Of a stretch of 64,000 nt of DNA, positions 1-8,818 are shown in pieces (within the stretch, counting starts at the first letter, position 1; each line of letters opens with the position of its first letter). The stretch spans positions 62,001-126,000 of the forward strand of contig NZ_NJFZ01000013.1 of the NCBI RefSeq assembly GCF_002270355.1, in the 5' to 3' direction. This stretch comes from Flectobacillus sp. BAB-3569. GTDB taxonomy: Bacteria; Bacteroidota; Bacteroidia; Cytophagales; Spirosomataceae. A model generated the notes under the pieces. It did not search any database. It saw only the letters and a program-made list of their open reading frames with translations, and was not told the DNA's origin. The position numbers were made by a program, and so were the translations under genes.

Positions 1-1182
1 GCAGGATTTTCTCCAAAGGAATTAGGAGAAATGATGCTTGCAGGCATGAAGCAAGTAGCACCAACAGGCATATTGTTAACCTTTGCGGTACTGTATTTTG
101 CCACGATGCTCGATGCTGGACTTTTTGACCCAGTAGTCGCTTTTATCATCAAGTATGTAAAAGGCGATCCGCTCAAAGTTATTCTCGGAACAGCCATATT
201 GACCATGATTGTGCATCTAGATGGCGATGGTACCGCCACTTTTATGATTGTGCTTTCGGCTTTTTTACCTATTTACAAACAGTTAAAAATCAATCGCTTA
301 ATATTGCCTTGTATTGTTGCGTTGAGTGTGGGGCCGATGCATCTTGTACCTTGGTCTGGCACTTCGGCACGAGCTATTTCTACACTCAAATCGGATGCAG
401 TACATATTTTCAACCCTAATATTCCTGCAATATTAGCAGGGCTAGCATGGGTTTTATTTGTGGCATATTTTCTAGGAATGAAGGAAAGAAAACGATTAGG
501 AGTAGTAGATTTTGCCTATAATCATCAGGAAAATTTAACTGAAAATGAAAGAAGTTTACGTCGCCCAAAACTCATTATCCTCAATGCTATCTTGACGATT
601 AGTTTAATTGTGATACTCATCAAAGGGCTCATTCCTGCGCCTGTGTTGTTTCTACTGGCAAGTATGTTGGCGCTGTTAATCAACTACCCTAGACTGAACG
701 ACCAACAAAAAGTATTGCGTGGTCACGGTATGAATATTTTTCTGGTATCGAGTATGATATTTGTGGCGGGAATCTTTTCTGGAATTCTTACAGGTACAAA
801 AATGATTGATGCTATGGCCAACGAATTGGTATCTTTGATTCCTCAGCATCATGCCAATCTTTTGCCTTTACTTACAGCGATTACAAGTTTGCCTGCAAGT
901 ATTCTCTTCACGCCAGATGCCTACTACTTTGGTGTAGTGCCTATTTTGAGTCAAACTGCAACACAATTTCACTTAGATTCATTAGAAATAGGGCGCGCTG
1001 CTTTGCTTGGACAAATGACGGTTGGTTTTCCGATAAGTCCATTGACAGCATCTACTTTTTTATTGATTGGTTTGACAGAAGTAGATTTGGGAGAACATCA
1101 AAAGTTTACCTTCAAATGGGCTTGGGGTACTACTCTTGTGATGACGATTATGGCTTTATTGACAGGTTCGATACATATTTAG
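1..1182 (+). CDS. CitMHS-family citrate/H+ symporter (5'-truncated)
   Basis: Polytopic inner-membrane transporter of the CitMHS family, whose known members import metal-citrate with protons. The frame is open from base 1 (it reads AGFSPKELGE before the first Met at 31), so the true start lies outside the window and 393 codons are visible, close to the usual family length. Visible features are repeated hydrophobic helices and the family-like stretch HLDGDGTATF at about residues 63-72 of the visible protein, followed by a GPMHLVPWSGTSAR loop. The stop is 3 bp before the AtuA-family gene, so the two are almost certainly co-transcribed. The partner genes suggest the substrate is an organic acid linked to the AtuA proteins. 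Citrate itself is inferred only from the family name. Confidence 0.85.
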   Translation, partial: AGFSPKELGEMMLAGMKQVAPTGILLTFAVLYFATMLDAGLFDPVVAFIIKYVKGDPLKVILGTAILTMIVHLDGDGTATFMIVLSAFLPIYKQLKINRLILPCIVALSVGPMHLVPWSGTSARAISTLKSDAVHIFNPNIPAILAGLAWVLFVAYFLGMKERKRLGVVDFAYNHQENLTENERSLRRPKLIILNAILTISLIVILIKGLIPAPVLFLLASMLALLINYPRLNDQQKVLRGHGMNIFLVSSMIFVAGIFSGILTGTKMIDAMANELVSLIPQHHANLLPLLTAITSLPASILFTPDAYYFGVVPILSQTATQFHLDSLEIGRAALLGQMTVGFPISPLTASTFLLIGLTEVDLGEHQKFTFKWAWGTTLVMTIMALLTGSIHI

Positions 1183-1185
1183 CAA

Positions 1186-2532
1186 ATGAAAAAAGATAAA
1201 ATAAGAATAGGATGCGGAGCAGGTTTTTCTGGTGATCGGATTGAGCCAGCGCTTGTATTGGCCGAGCAAGGCGAATTGGATTATCTTGTGCTAGAATGTC
1301 TGGCCGAAAGAACGATAGCTTTAGCTCAAAAAAGAAAATTACAAGATGCTTCCAAAGGTTACGACCCGCATTTAGAGAAGCGAATCAAATCATTATTGCC
1401 ATTATTAGTAAAAAATCAAATAAAGCTTATTACTAATATGGGAGCGGCAAACCCATTGGCAGCCGCCCACAAAGTCATTGAGATAGCCAAAGAATTGAAT
1501 TTACCCATCAAAGTAGCAGCCGTGACAGGAGATGATGCAACACAATGGGTAAGAAATAGCTCAACCCATTTTACCATTTTGGAAAATGGTCAAGCATTAA
1601 ACGACTATGAAGTGATTTCTATCAATGCCTATATGGGTGTTGAAGGAATTTTGGAGGCATTAACGGCTGATGCACAAGTTATTATTACAGGAAGAGTGTC
1701 TGATCCTTCATTGTTTTTAGCACCCATGATTCATGAATTTGACTGGCAAATGGATGATTATGATTTGTTGGGAAAAGGCACCGTGATTGGACACTTACTC
1801 GAATGTGCAGGACATATTACTGGAGGGTATTTTGCTGAACCCATCATGAAACCAATAGAAGGACTGGCAACTTTGGGACACCCTTTTGCCGATATTTATG
1901 CCGATGGTTCTGCTATTATTAGTAAAGTAAAGGGCACTGGAGGTAAAATTACGCTGCAAACTACCAAAGAACAGCTTTTGTACGAGGTCATCAACCCACA
2001 TGAATATTATACTCCTGATGTAATCGCTGATTTTACAACCGTTAAATTGGAAGAAATTGGCGAAAATCAAGTTTGGGTAACAGGTGGTACGGGCAAAACT
2101 AAACCATCAACTTACAAAGCAAGTGTTGGCTATAAAGCATTTTATCTTGGCGAAGGTGAAATTTCTTATGCTGGATTCAACGCCGTCGGGCGAGCCAAAC
2201 TAGCGGGTGAAGTTTTATCCCAAAGATTAAAGCCTCAATTCGAAGCATTTAGAATAGATTACATTGGCTTAAATGCTATTTTTCGAGAAGAATTTAGTGC
2301 TAAAATGAAAGTAGAGGAGTCCTATTTACCCGAAGTAAGATTGAGAGTATCGGGAAAAGCCTCAACTGCCGAGGAAGCCTTATTGATTGGAGAAGAAGTT
2401 GAAGCACTCTATACCAATGGTCCTGCGGCTGGTGGGGGTGTTCGAAAAAATGTGAACGAAGTGATAGGCATCGTCTCTATTTTGATTGACAGAAATGTAT
2501 TGAAAGCAAACGTAGACACTCTAAGCGCATGA
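1186..2532 (+). CDS. AtuA family protein (DUF1446)
   Basis: 448-residue cytoplasmic protein matching the AtuA/DUF1446 family over its whole length (IRIGCGAGFSGDRIEPA at the N terminus, later the glycine-rich GPAAGGGVRKN). In Pseudomonas, AtuA belongs to the acyclic terpene utilisation cluster, but its chemistry is not established, and most Bacteroidota homologues occur outside terpene pathways. It starts 3 bp after the transporter stop, and its TGA overlaps the ATG of the next gene (ATGA), a classic translational-coupling arrangement. No signal peptide or membrane segment is visible. Involvement in breakdown of a carboxylic acid brought in by the upstream transporter is inferred from context alone. 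Confidence 0.88.
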   Translation: MKKDKIRIGCGAGFSGDRIEPALVLAEQGELDYLVLECLAERTIALAQKRKLQDASKGYDPHLEKRIKSLLPLLVKNQIKLITNMGAANPLAAAHKVIEIAKELNLPIKVAAVTGDDATQWVRNSSTHFTILENGQALNDYEVISINAYMGVEGILEALTADAQVIITGRVSDPSLFLAPMIHEFDWQMDDYDLLGKGTVIGHLLECAGHITGGYFAEPIMKPIEGLATLGHPFADIYADGSAIISKVKGTGGKITLQTTKEQLLYEVINPHEYYTPDVIADFTTVKLEEIGENQVWVTGGTGKTKPSTYKASVGYKAFYLGEGEISYAGFNAVGRAKLAGEVLSQRLKPQFEAFRIDYIGLNAIFREEFSAKMKVEESYLPEVRLRVSGKASTAEEALLIGEEVEALYTNGPAAGGGVRKNVNEVIGIVSILIDRNVLKANVDTLSA

Positions 2533-2828
2533 AACTTTACGAAATAGCCCACAGCAGAGCAGGTGACAAAGGCAATACTCTTACGCTATCACTGATTCCT
2601 TTCAAAGAGTCTGATTATGAACTACTTTGCACTCAAATTACAGTGCAAAAAGTACAAGAACATCTACAAGGCATTGTAGAAGGAGAGATTATTCGATACG
2701 AATTACCCAATATTTCATCATTGCTATTTGTTTGTCAACAAGCATTATTGGGTGGAGTTACCACCTCTTTGGCGATAGATACCCATGGTAAAACATTGAG
2801 CTATGCCCTTCTTGAAATGGAAGTCTAA
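2529..2828 (+). CDS. AtuA-related small protein
   Basis: 99-residue protein corresponding to the small AtuA-like domain that in other bacteria is fused to the C terminus of AtuA/DUF1446 proteins or encoded next to them. The recognisable part is the N-terminal AHSRAGDKGNTLTLSLIPF, typical of this family (R-[AS]-G-D-K-G-[ND]). The start overlaps the atuA stop by 4 bp, so it is probably a subunit made in fixed ratio with AtuA. A strong intrinsic terminator follows 52 bp downstream and closes the transporter-AtuA-AtuA-like operon. The biochemical function is unknown. Confidence 0.85.
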   Translation: MKLYEIAHSRAGDKGNTLTLSLIPFKESDYELLCTQITVQKVQEHLQGIVEGEIIRYELPNISSLLFVCQQALLGGVTTSLAIDTHGKTLSYALLEMEV

Positions 2829-2880
2829 TTACATATACAGTAGTTTTCTAAATACCCCACTTAAATCCGAATCCATTCTT

Positions 2881-2926
2881 AAAACCATCAAATCTACTAT
2901 TCTAGTAAGATTTGATGGTTTTTTTT
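2881..2926 (+). terminator. Intrinsic terminator of the AtuA operon
   Basis: Perfect 15-bp stem (AAAACCATCAAATCT at 2881-2895, complement at 2908-2922) with a 12-nt loop, running into a T8 tract. It lies between the AtuA-like gene and the peroxidase gene. Confidence 0.9.
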
Positions 2927-2944
2927 GTAAAATGAAAAAATCTA

Positions 2945-2980
2945 TTTTACATTTACATCGTACACGATATAATTGTAAAA
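2945..2980. promoter_or_regulatory. Candidate OhrR/MarR operator upstream of gpx
   Basis: Dyad-symmetric element centred at about 2962.5: outer arms TTTTACA (2945-2951) and TGTAAAA (2974-2980), inner arms ATCGT (2957-2961) and ACGAT (2964-2968), with partial symmetry between them. It ends 10 bp before the gpx start, where a repressor would block transcription. The AATTGTA half resembles half-sites of OhrR operators. The downstream gene encodes an OhrR-like protein, so autoregulation is the simplest reading. This is inferred, not shown. Confidence 0.5.
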
Positions 2981-2990
2981 AATCAAAATA

Positions 2991-3470
2991 ATGGAGCAGA
3001 AATTTTATGACTTGTCAGCTAAGACACCTGCTGGCAAAGAAGTCTCAATGTCGGAGTTTGCAGGTAAGGCTGTACTAATAGTCAATACCGCCACTAAGTG
3101 TGGACTTACGCCACAATTTGAAGGATTAGAACATTTACATCAAAAATACAAAGACCAAGGTTTGGTAGTTTTGGGATTCCCATGCAATCAATTTGCGGGA
3201 CAAGAGCCAGAAACTAATGATACCATCGAGCAAGTTTGCCAAATGAATCATGGTGTTACTTTTCAGTTAATGGCAAAATGCGATGTAAACGGAGACGGTA
3301 CCCATCCTGTTTTTAAATATCTAAAAAGTAAAAAAGGAGGTTTGTTGGGAAGCAGTATCAAATGGAACTTTACAAAATTTTTAGTTGATAAAAAGGGAAG
3401 GGTAATAAAGCGTTATGCCCCAGTTACCAAACCTGAAGCGATTGAGGACGATATTCGTAAGGCTTTGTAA
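2991..3470 (+). CDS. Glutathione peroxidase family (thiol peroxidase)
   Basis: 159-residue GPx-family peroxidase that reduces hydroperoxides with thiol electrons. The peroxidatic cysteine is Cys37 in NTATKCGLTPQ, in place of selenocysteine. The conserved second motif is FPCNQFAGQEP (Cys65), the WNFTKFLVD motif supplies the Trp and Asn of the catalytic site, and Cys83 (IEQVCQMN) is at the resolving-cysteine position of thioredoxin-dependent members. Thioredoxin is therefore the likely reductant. No signal peptide is present, so it is cytoplasmic. The stop codon is 1 bp before the OhrR-like regulator gene, indicating one operon, and a dyad-symmetric operator candidate sits just upstream. Length and motif order are normal. 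Confidence 0.93.
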   Translation: MEQKFYDLSAKTPAGKEVSMSEFAGKAVLIVNTATKCGLTPQFEGLEHLHQKYKDQGLVVLGFPCNQFAGQEPETNDTIEQVCQMNHGVTFQLMAKCDVNGDGTHPVFKYLKSKKGGLLGSSIKWNFTKFLVDKKGRVIKRYAPVTKPEAIEDDIRKAL

Positions 3471-3471
3471 T

Positions 3472-3900
3472 ATGTCAGAAGAATCAGAAGTATTGAAGCT
3501 CGAAAGACAACTTTGCTTTCCATTATACACAGCTTCTCGACTTACGACCCAATGTTATCAACCAATTCTTCAAGAATTAAATCTTACTTACCCTCAATAC
3601 TTGGTTATGTTGGTTCTGTGGGAAAAAAATAATTTGAGTCTTTCAGACATTGCTCAAAAATTATTTTTGCAGTCTAATACTTTAACTCCTTTACTGAAGC
3701 GGATGGAAGAATTAGGCTTGTTGACCAGAACACGATCTAAACAAGACGAGCGTAGTATCTGTATCTCCTTGACTGAAACGGGTGAAAAACTCAAGATACA
3801 AGCTGAACAAGTACCTTCTAGGTTAACGCAACAAATATCTTTAACCAGAGATGAAGCCATTCAACTACATACCTTATTATATAAGCTCATACAGGGTTAA
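3472..3900 (+). CDS. MarR family regulator, OhrR-type organic peroxide sensor
   Basis: 142-residue winged-helix repressor. I chose ATG 3472, 1 bp after the gpx stop, over upstream in-frame codons inside gpx because it gives the family-typical N terminus. With this start the cysteine of RQLCFPLYTASR falls at residue 15, the position of the peroxide-sensing cysteine of Bacillus OhrR, and the following LTYPQYLVMLVLWE is nearly diagnostic of OhrR. The HTH and wing follow (LSDIAQKLFLQSNTLTPLLKRM; QDERSICISLTETG). Two further cysteines (in TTQCYQ and SICIS) could form a disulphide. Oxidation of Cys15 by organic hydroperoxides would release DNA and induce the gpx-ohrR operon. The usual partner, ohr, is not present. 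Confidence 0.88.
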   Translation: MSEESEVLKLERQLCFPLYTASRLTTQCYQPILQELNLTYPQYLVMLVLWEKNNLSLSDIAQKLFLQSNTLTPLLKRMEELGLLTRTRSKQDERSICISLTETGEKLKIQAEQVPSRLTQQISLTRDEAIQLHTLLYKLIQG

Positions 3901-3910
3901 CAAAATACCT

Positions 3911-3943
3911 ACAGCCGATTCTCTCAAGAATCGGCTGTTTTTG
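3911..3943 (+). terminator. Intrinsic terminator of gpx-ohrR
   Basis: Perfect 12-bp stem (ACAGCCGATTCT at 3911-3922, complement at 3927-3938), 4-nt loop CTCA, then TTTTTG. It starts 11 bp after the regulator stop. Confidence 0.92.
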
Positions 3944-4272
3944 TACCATTAAGTTATTTATTTTACTTAAATGGTATTTTGAAAATCGGTATAGAAGAAT
4001 GCATCTATATTTAAACCATATTTCTTCGGAAAATAATATTTGAAAACTGTACCCGAAATGGAGGGTTAAAATTCACGCTAATCTTATACCAAAATCGTAA
4101 CAGTGATTAATAGAGTCTTTGTTGGATTATCTAAGATTTGAAAAACAAACAAGAAGTCCCTTCTTGAACTGATTAGAGTAGGATAAAACAAAGCACAGAA
4201 AAGTTAGAGCAAAAGGAATGATTTAATTTCAACTATACTGAAAAATAGAAAAATGATAAGGGTTCTTTCAAA
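3944..4272. other. Intergenic stretch with no gene seen
   Basis: AT-rich spacer between the gpx-ohrR terminator and the 3' end of the DUF6252-like gene. I see no convincing reading frame, RNA gene or strong hairpin here. Confidence 0.6.
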
Positions 4273-4818
4273 TCATTTTAATTTCACATCAAAACGACCA
4301 TTTTTGATAGTCATTTTTTCTAACTTGTTTTTTGTATAGATATTTCCTTCAAAGGTTCCAGAAGCGATTTTACTTATTGTATCTAATTTTATGATTTTAA
4401 CTAATGGTGGGTTCAGTGTGTCGATAAAGTCATACTTTTTGCTTTTCAAGAAATCTTCAAATGATGCGCTCGAAATAGGAAATGTTCCAGTTTTTAAGAG
4501 GTCTTTGTTATAGATATCAATACTCAGTTGTTGATCTGTATTTGAATAAGTCATTTGTCCATAAATTCTCAAAACTGCATTATCCTTTTTTTGATATAGG
4601 TAAAATAAAGAAAATACCTCATTCTTTATTGTCGATGAATACGGACCTTTCCGATTGCCATCATTTTGCCAAACCAAATCATTTGCCAAACACCCGAAAG
4701 TATTTGCGCCAACAGTAGTTATTTCGGGTAATGTTGCATTTTTAGGCTCAGGTAGAGCTTTGTAACAAGATTCGAGAGTGAAGTGTAAAAATAGGCATAC
4801 TACCATGAACTTTTTCAT
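4273..4818 (-). CDS. Putative lipoprotein, DUF6252-like
   Basis: 181-residue exported protein. The N terminus MKKFMVVCLFLHFTLESC is a short lipoprotein signal ending in a lipobox-like L-E-S-C (Glu at -2 is unusual), so Cys18 would be lipidated. The mature part has the pattern ANTFGCLANDLVW near residue 38 and ends in IKNGRFDVK. Both resemble the Bacteroidota DUF6252 family, whose function is unknown. The gene is monocistronic with no close neighbours in its orientation. I assign the family from pattern memory, so treat it as probable rather than certain. Confidence 0.65.
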   Translation of the reverse strand: MKKFMVVCLFLHFTLESCYKALPEPKNATLPEITTVGANTFGCLANDLVWQNDGNRKGPYSSTIKNEVFSLFYLYQKKDNAVLRIYGQMTYSNTDQQLSIDIYNKDLLKTGTFPISSASFEDFLKSKKYDFIDTLNPPLVKIIKLDTISKIASGTFEGNIYTKNKLEKMTIKNGRFDVKLK

Positions 4819-5247
4819 TTTCGTAAATTTAAAGTGTTTATTTGAATGCGGTATGTGTAATACTTAATCAATTGAAAATATAAGATATTGATAATTAAAA
4901 TTTTTCATTTGCAACTTATAATTCTGCACACATACATAGTTCAAATATATGAAATTAAAAATAGATTGTGCTACAAATAAATCATCACATTAACACCATC
5001 TGAATCCCTTCGACTAAATAGATTCTCAAAAATTTTCTCATGAATAAATTGTATTATTCAAATAGCACCAACTGATTTAGAGAGCTTGTTTGTACTTTTA
5101 CATTATGATTGATAAAATGATTACATACGATAACCTTCTTACTCCACCTTGAGTCATTTCTTGACCCAATTTTCCTTCCTTGATTTGTTTCGTTATTAAG
5201 GTACATTTTTCTAGTACATTCATTAAAACATCATCGCCCTTTGGCTG
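4819..5247. other. Divergent intergenic region between lipoprotein and SulP genes
   Basis: A 429-bp AT-rich region that must hold the promoters for both divergent genes. I see no reading frame, strong dyad or confident Bacteroidota-type promoter. Confidence 0.5.
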
Positions 5248-6789
5248 ATGATAGACTATTCTCTAGCAATGACTCAGTTATTCAATTTTAAACAAAAAGT
5301 AGACTATAAAACAGAAATTCTGGCAGGATTGACGGTAGCGATGACCATGATTCCAGAATCTCTTTCTTTTGCTATCTTGGCAAAGCTTCCACCTTTGGTT
5401 GGTTTATATGGTGCCTTCATTATGGGTCTCATAACTTCTATTTTTGGAGGTAGGCCAGGCCTTATTTCAGGAGGAGCAGGAGCAACCGTGGTTGTACTTA
5501 TCGCTCTGATGAATTCTCATGGACTCGATTATGTATTCGCTGCTATTATCCTTGGCGGAATTTTTCAATTATTAGTAGGTGTGTTTCGTTTGGGGAAATT
5601 TATTAGACTGGTTCCACAACCCGTTATGTATGGATTTGTGAATGGCTTGGCTGTCATTATTTTTATGGCTCAGTTGGAACAATTCAAAACTGTGGTTGAC
5701 GGGCATTTGGTATGGTTGTCAGGTTCAAATCTCTATACAATGTTAGGATTAGTAGCTCTTACTATAATCATTGTGCTGGGCTTTCCTCGAATTACCAAAG
5801 CTGTTCCATCTTCGCTAGTCGCAATTATAGTTGTTGGCTTTATTGTATTTTTCTTTAAAATAGATACTAAAACCGTAAAAGATATTGCATCGGTAAGTGG
5901 CGGTTTACCGCCTTTTCATATTCCTCAAGTGCCACTTACTTTTGAGACATTACAAATTATATTCCCCTATGGTTTGGTAATGGGTGGTGTAGGTCTAACA
6001 GAGGGACTTCTTACGCTCAACGTGGTCGATGAAATCACTGAAACAAGGGGAGACGGAAATCGAGAGTCTCTAGCTCAAGGCGCCGCTAATATCCTCAACG
6101 GCTTTTTCTTTGGCATGGGGGGCTGTCCGATGATTGCTCAGACTTTAGTAAATATTTCAGCTGGCGCACGTGCCAGACTTTCGGGTATCGTGGCGGCTTT
6201 TACGATTCTGTCAATAATTCTTTTTGCGTCTCCAATCATTGAAGCATTGCCTATGGCAGCCTTAACAGGTGTAATGATGATGGTGGCAATGGGTACGTTT
6301 GAATGGATGAGTTTGAAAATTATCAATAAAATGCCTAAAGCGGATATTGTTGTAGGAGTTTTAGTCGCATTGATTACTATTTGGCTTCACAATTTGGCAT
6401 TAGCAGTCCTTATTGGTGTGATTATCTCTGCATTAGTATTTGCTTGGGAAAGCGCCAAACGCATCCGTGCACGAAAGTTTATGGATGATAATGGCGTAAA
6501 ACACTATGAAATTTATGGCCCATTATTTTTTGGTTCTACCAGTGCTTTTATGGAAAAGTTTGATGTCCAAAATGACCCACAAGAAATCATCATTGATTTT
6601 AAAGAAAGTCGTATATCGGATATGAGCGCCATAGATGCCGTAAATAAATTGACAGAAAAATATTTAAAATTAAACAAAACGGTTCATTTACGTCATTTAA
6701 GTGCTGACTGTCGCCAACTACTCCACAATGCTGATAAAGTAATAGATGTCAACATCATCGATGATCCCACTTATCCTGTCATGGAATAA
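5248..6789 (+). CDS. SulP family inorganic anion transporter
   Basis: 513-residue SLC26/SulP permease of the inner membrane, importing sulfate, bicarbonate or a similar anion. The N-terminal consensus is clear (YKTEILAGLTVAMTMIPESLSFA, then GLYGAFIMGLITSIFGG and the GLISGGAGATVVV segment), followed by about 10-12 hydrophobic helices and a C-terminal STAS domain at about residues 415-510 (HYEIYGPLFFGSTSAFMEKF). The first ATG (5248) precedes MTQLFNF by seven codons, and ATG 5269 is an equally plausible start. The gene is monocistronic, with a hairpin terminator behind it. Bicarbonate versus sulfate cannot be decided, and no carbonic anhydrase or sulfate-assimilation gene is nearby. Confidence 0.92.
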   Translation: MIDYSLAMTQLFNFKQKVDYKTEILAGLTVAMTMIPESLSFAILAKLPPLVGLYGAFIMGLITSIFGGRPGLISGGAGATVVVLIALMNSHGLDYVFAAIILGGIFQLLVGVFRLGKFIRLVPQPVMYGFVNGLAVIIFMAQLEQFKTVVDGHLVWLSGSNLYTMLGLVALTIIIVLGFPRITKAVPSSLVAIIVVGFIVFFFKIDTKTVKDIASVSGGLPPFHIPQVPLTFETLQIIFPYGLVMGGVGLTEGLLTLNVVDEITETRGDGNRESLAQGAANILNGFFFGMGGCPMIAQTLVNISAGARARLSGIVAAFTILSIILFASPIIEALPMAALTGVMMMVAMGTFEWMSLKIINKMPKADIVVGVLVALITIWLHNLALAVLIGVIISALVFAWESAKRIRARKFMDDNGVKHYEIYGPLFFGSTSAFMEKFDVQNDPQEIIIDFKESRISDMSAIDAVNKLTEKYLKLNKTVHLRHLSADCRQLLHNADKVIDVNIIDDPTYPVME

Positions 6790-6815
6790 GTATAAATTAT
6801 CAACGTAAACAGTCG

Positions 6816-6862
6816 CAGAAGTCCAAGAAGAAAGAATCTTCCTCTTCTTGGACTTCTGTATT
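6816..6862 (+). terminator. Hairpin terminator after sulP
   Basis: Perfect 15-bp stem (CAGAAGTCCAAGAAG at 6816-6830, complement at 6844-6858) with a 13-nt loop, followed by a weak T-rich tail. The rest of the gap to 7097 shows no gene. Confidence 0.75.
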
Positions 6863-7097
6863 TAATTGAAAAGCCTTCTTTGAAAATCGATAAAACTGGC
6901 AACGTTGCCGGTAACGATTGCACTAAAAAAGACAGTTTTTTATTTGTTAAGTTCAATATTGAAGTCCAATTTCGAAGTGAAAAGCATTGATTTTAGTTCA
7001 ATTGCCTTTAAACCCCATTTCATTTAGGGACTTTCTTGGATAAATATTCTGTATACAACCAAGATTGAACTATGTCATTTAATCATTTAGACGGTTT

Positions 7098-8747
7098 ATG
7101 AAAACTCATTTTCTTCGTTGGGCTGCAGCCTTGGTTGTAGCTACTCCTCTTGCCAGTTTAGCGCAAAAAACTCCATCTTATAGCTGGAATAATTTGCCGA
7201 AAATTACTCAACCAAGTTTCAAAAAAGATACCCTCAATATTCAGAAATTAGGTGCTAAACCAGACGGTGTTACACTCAATACCGAGACCATCAATAACGC
7301 TATTAATACGATAAGCAAAAAAGGTGGTGGCGTTGTATTGGTTCCCAAAGGCATCTGGCTAACAGGACCTATTGAGTTGAAAAGCAATGTTAATTTGCAT
7401 ATTCAAAAATCAGCTATCGTACTTTTTACAGGTGATAAAAGCCAATATGCGCTCGTAGAGGGTTCTTATGAAGGTAAAAAAGCTGCTCGTAACCAATCTC
7501 CAATTTCGGCAACAGGCGTTGAAAATATTGCTATTACAGGCAAAGGCATTATCGACGGAAACGGAGATGTGTGGCGTGCCGTTAATAAAGCTCAATTGAC
7601 AGAAGGGCAATGGAAAGAGAAAGTAGCTTCGGGGGGTGTTGTTAGAGCCGACGGCAAGGCCTGGTATCCAAGCGAACAATTTTTGAAGGCTAGTGTTGAA
7701 GGCAAAAGTATGCTACTCACAGATGGTAAAAAACCTGCCGATTTTGCCGATATGAAAGATTTTCTTCGTCCTAATTTGTTGGTTTTGACACAATGTAAAA
7801 AGGTTTTAATAGATGGTGTTACTTTTCAAAACTCGCCAGCTTGGTGCTTACACCCCTTGATGACTGAAAATTTGACGATTAGAAATGTCGTAGTCAAAAA
7901 TCCTGAATATGCTCAAAACGGAGATGGAATGGATATCGAATCTTGTAAAAATTTCCTAATTGAAGGTTGTACTTTGGACGTAGGTGATGACGCGATTTGT
8001 ATTAAATCAGGAAAAGATGAAGAAGGTCGTAAACGTGGTATGCCTACCGAAAATGGGATTATCCGTAACAACGTTGTATATAATGGTCACGGAGGTTTTG
8101 TAATCGGAAGCGAAATGAGTGGTGGAGCTCGCAACCTATTTGTGTATGACTGTACGTTTATGGGTACCGATAAAGGGCTACGTTTCAAGTCTGTTCGCGG
8201 TCGTGGGGGAGTTGTTGAAAATATTTATGCTAAAAATATTTATATGAAAGATATTGCTCAGGAAGCTATTTTCTTTGATATGTACTATTTTGTAAAGTTC
8301 GCCACAGATTCTCCAAGAGATGAACGTCCGATTGTCAATGAAGGAACTCCTATTTTCAGAAATATGAAATTTGAAAATATTGTTTGTCATGGAGCTAAAA
8401 AGGGCATCTTTGTGCGTGGATTACCAGAAATGCCTATTCAAAATATTGCTATCGAAAACGCAACTTTGCAAGCAGAAGAGGGAGCTATACTAATAGATGC
8501 TAGCGGAATCACTTGTAAAAACGTAGCCTTACTTTCTGAAAAAACTGAACCAGTTATTTCAATAGAAAATAGTCAGAAAGTAACTTTCGAGAATATTGAG
8601 GTCAACAAAGGTGCCAAAAGATTCTTTACAATTAGTGGTGAGCGTACCAAAAACATTGCTGTTTCAAAAACAAAATTGGAGCAAGCTAACCAAAAAGTAG
8701 AATGGAAAGACGGTGCATTAGAGTCTGTTCTTTCGATAATGCCTTAA
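7098..8747 (+). CDS. Glycoside hydrolase family 28 (polygalacturonase-like), secreted
   Basis: 549-residue pectin-type hydrolase. A signal peptide (MKTHFLRWAAALVVATPLASLAQ) is followed by a parallel beta-helix. All four GH28 active-site motifs are present: NGDGMD (N274, D276, the NTD equivalent), GDDAICIKSG (D297, D298), NGHGGFVIGSE (H331) and RFKS (R362, K364). It begins with the LNIQKLGAKPDGVTLNTE segment common to exo-acting and GH28/rhamnogalacturonase-like enzymes. It therefore hydrolyses alpha-galacturonide or related linkages in the periplasm or outside the cell. It stands alone, with no SusC/D or other pectinase beside it, so it probably handles oligosaccharides imported by another locus. 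The exact substrate is not determinable. Confidence 0.93.
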   Translation: MKTHFLRWAAALVVATPLASLAQKTPSYSWNNLPKITQPSFKKDTLNIQKLGAKPDGVTLNTETINNAINTISKKGGGVVLVPKGIWLTGPIELKSNVNLHIQKSAIVLFTGDKSQYALVEGSYEGKKAARNQSPISATGVENIAITGKGIIDGNGDVWRAVNKAQLTEGQWKEKVASGGVVRADGKAWYPSEQFLKASVEGKSMLLTDGKKPADFADMKDFLRPNLLVLTQCKKVLIDGVTFQNSPAWCLHPLMTENLTIRNVVVKNPEYAQNGDGMDIESCKNFLIEGCTLDVGDDAICIKSGKDEEGRKRGMPTENGIIRNNVVYNGHGGFVIGSEMSGGARNLFVYDCTFMGTDKGLRFKSVRGRGGVVENIYAKNIYMKDIAQEAIFFDMYYFVKFATDSPRDERPIVNEGTPIFRNMKFENIVCHGAKKGIFVRGLPEMPIQNIAIENATLQAEEGAILIDASGITCKNVALLSEKTEPVISIENSQKVTFENIEVNKGAKRFFTISGERTKNIAVSKTKLEQANQKVEWKDGALESVLSIMP

Positions 8748-8818
8748 TTCGGCAATTTTTATCCAAGATATTAGGAATGCTCAACAATTGTTCCGTTATT
8801 TGTCAAAAATTAAAACAA

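Noticed and set aside
2803-2991. Open frame overlapping the end of the AtuA-like gene and the following spacer
   Set aside because: It reads through the intrinsic terminator at 2881-2926 and has low-complexity, non-protein-like sequence.
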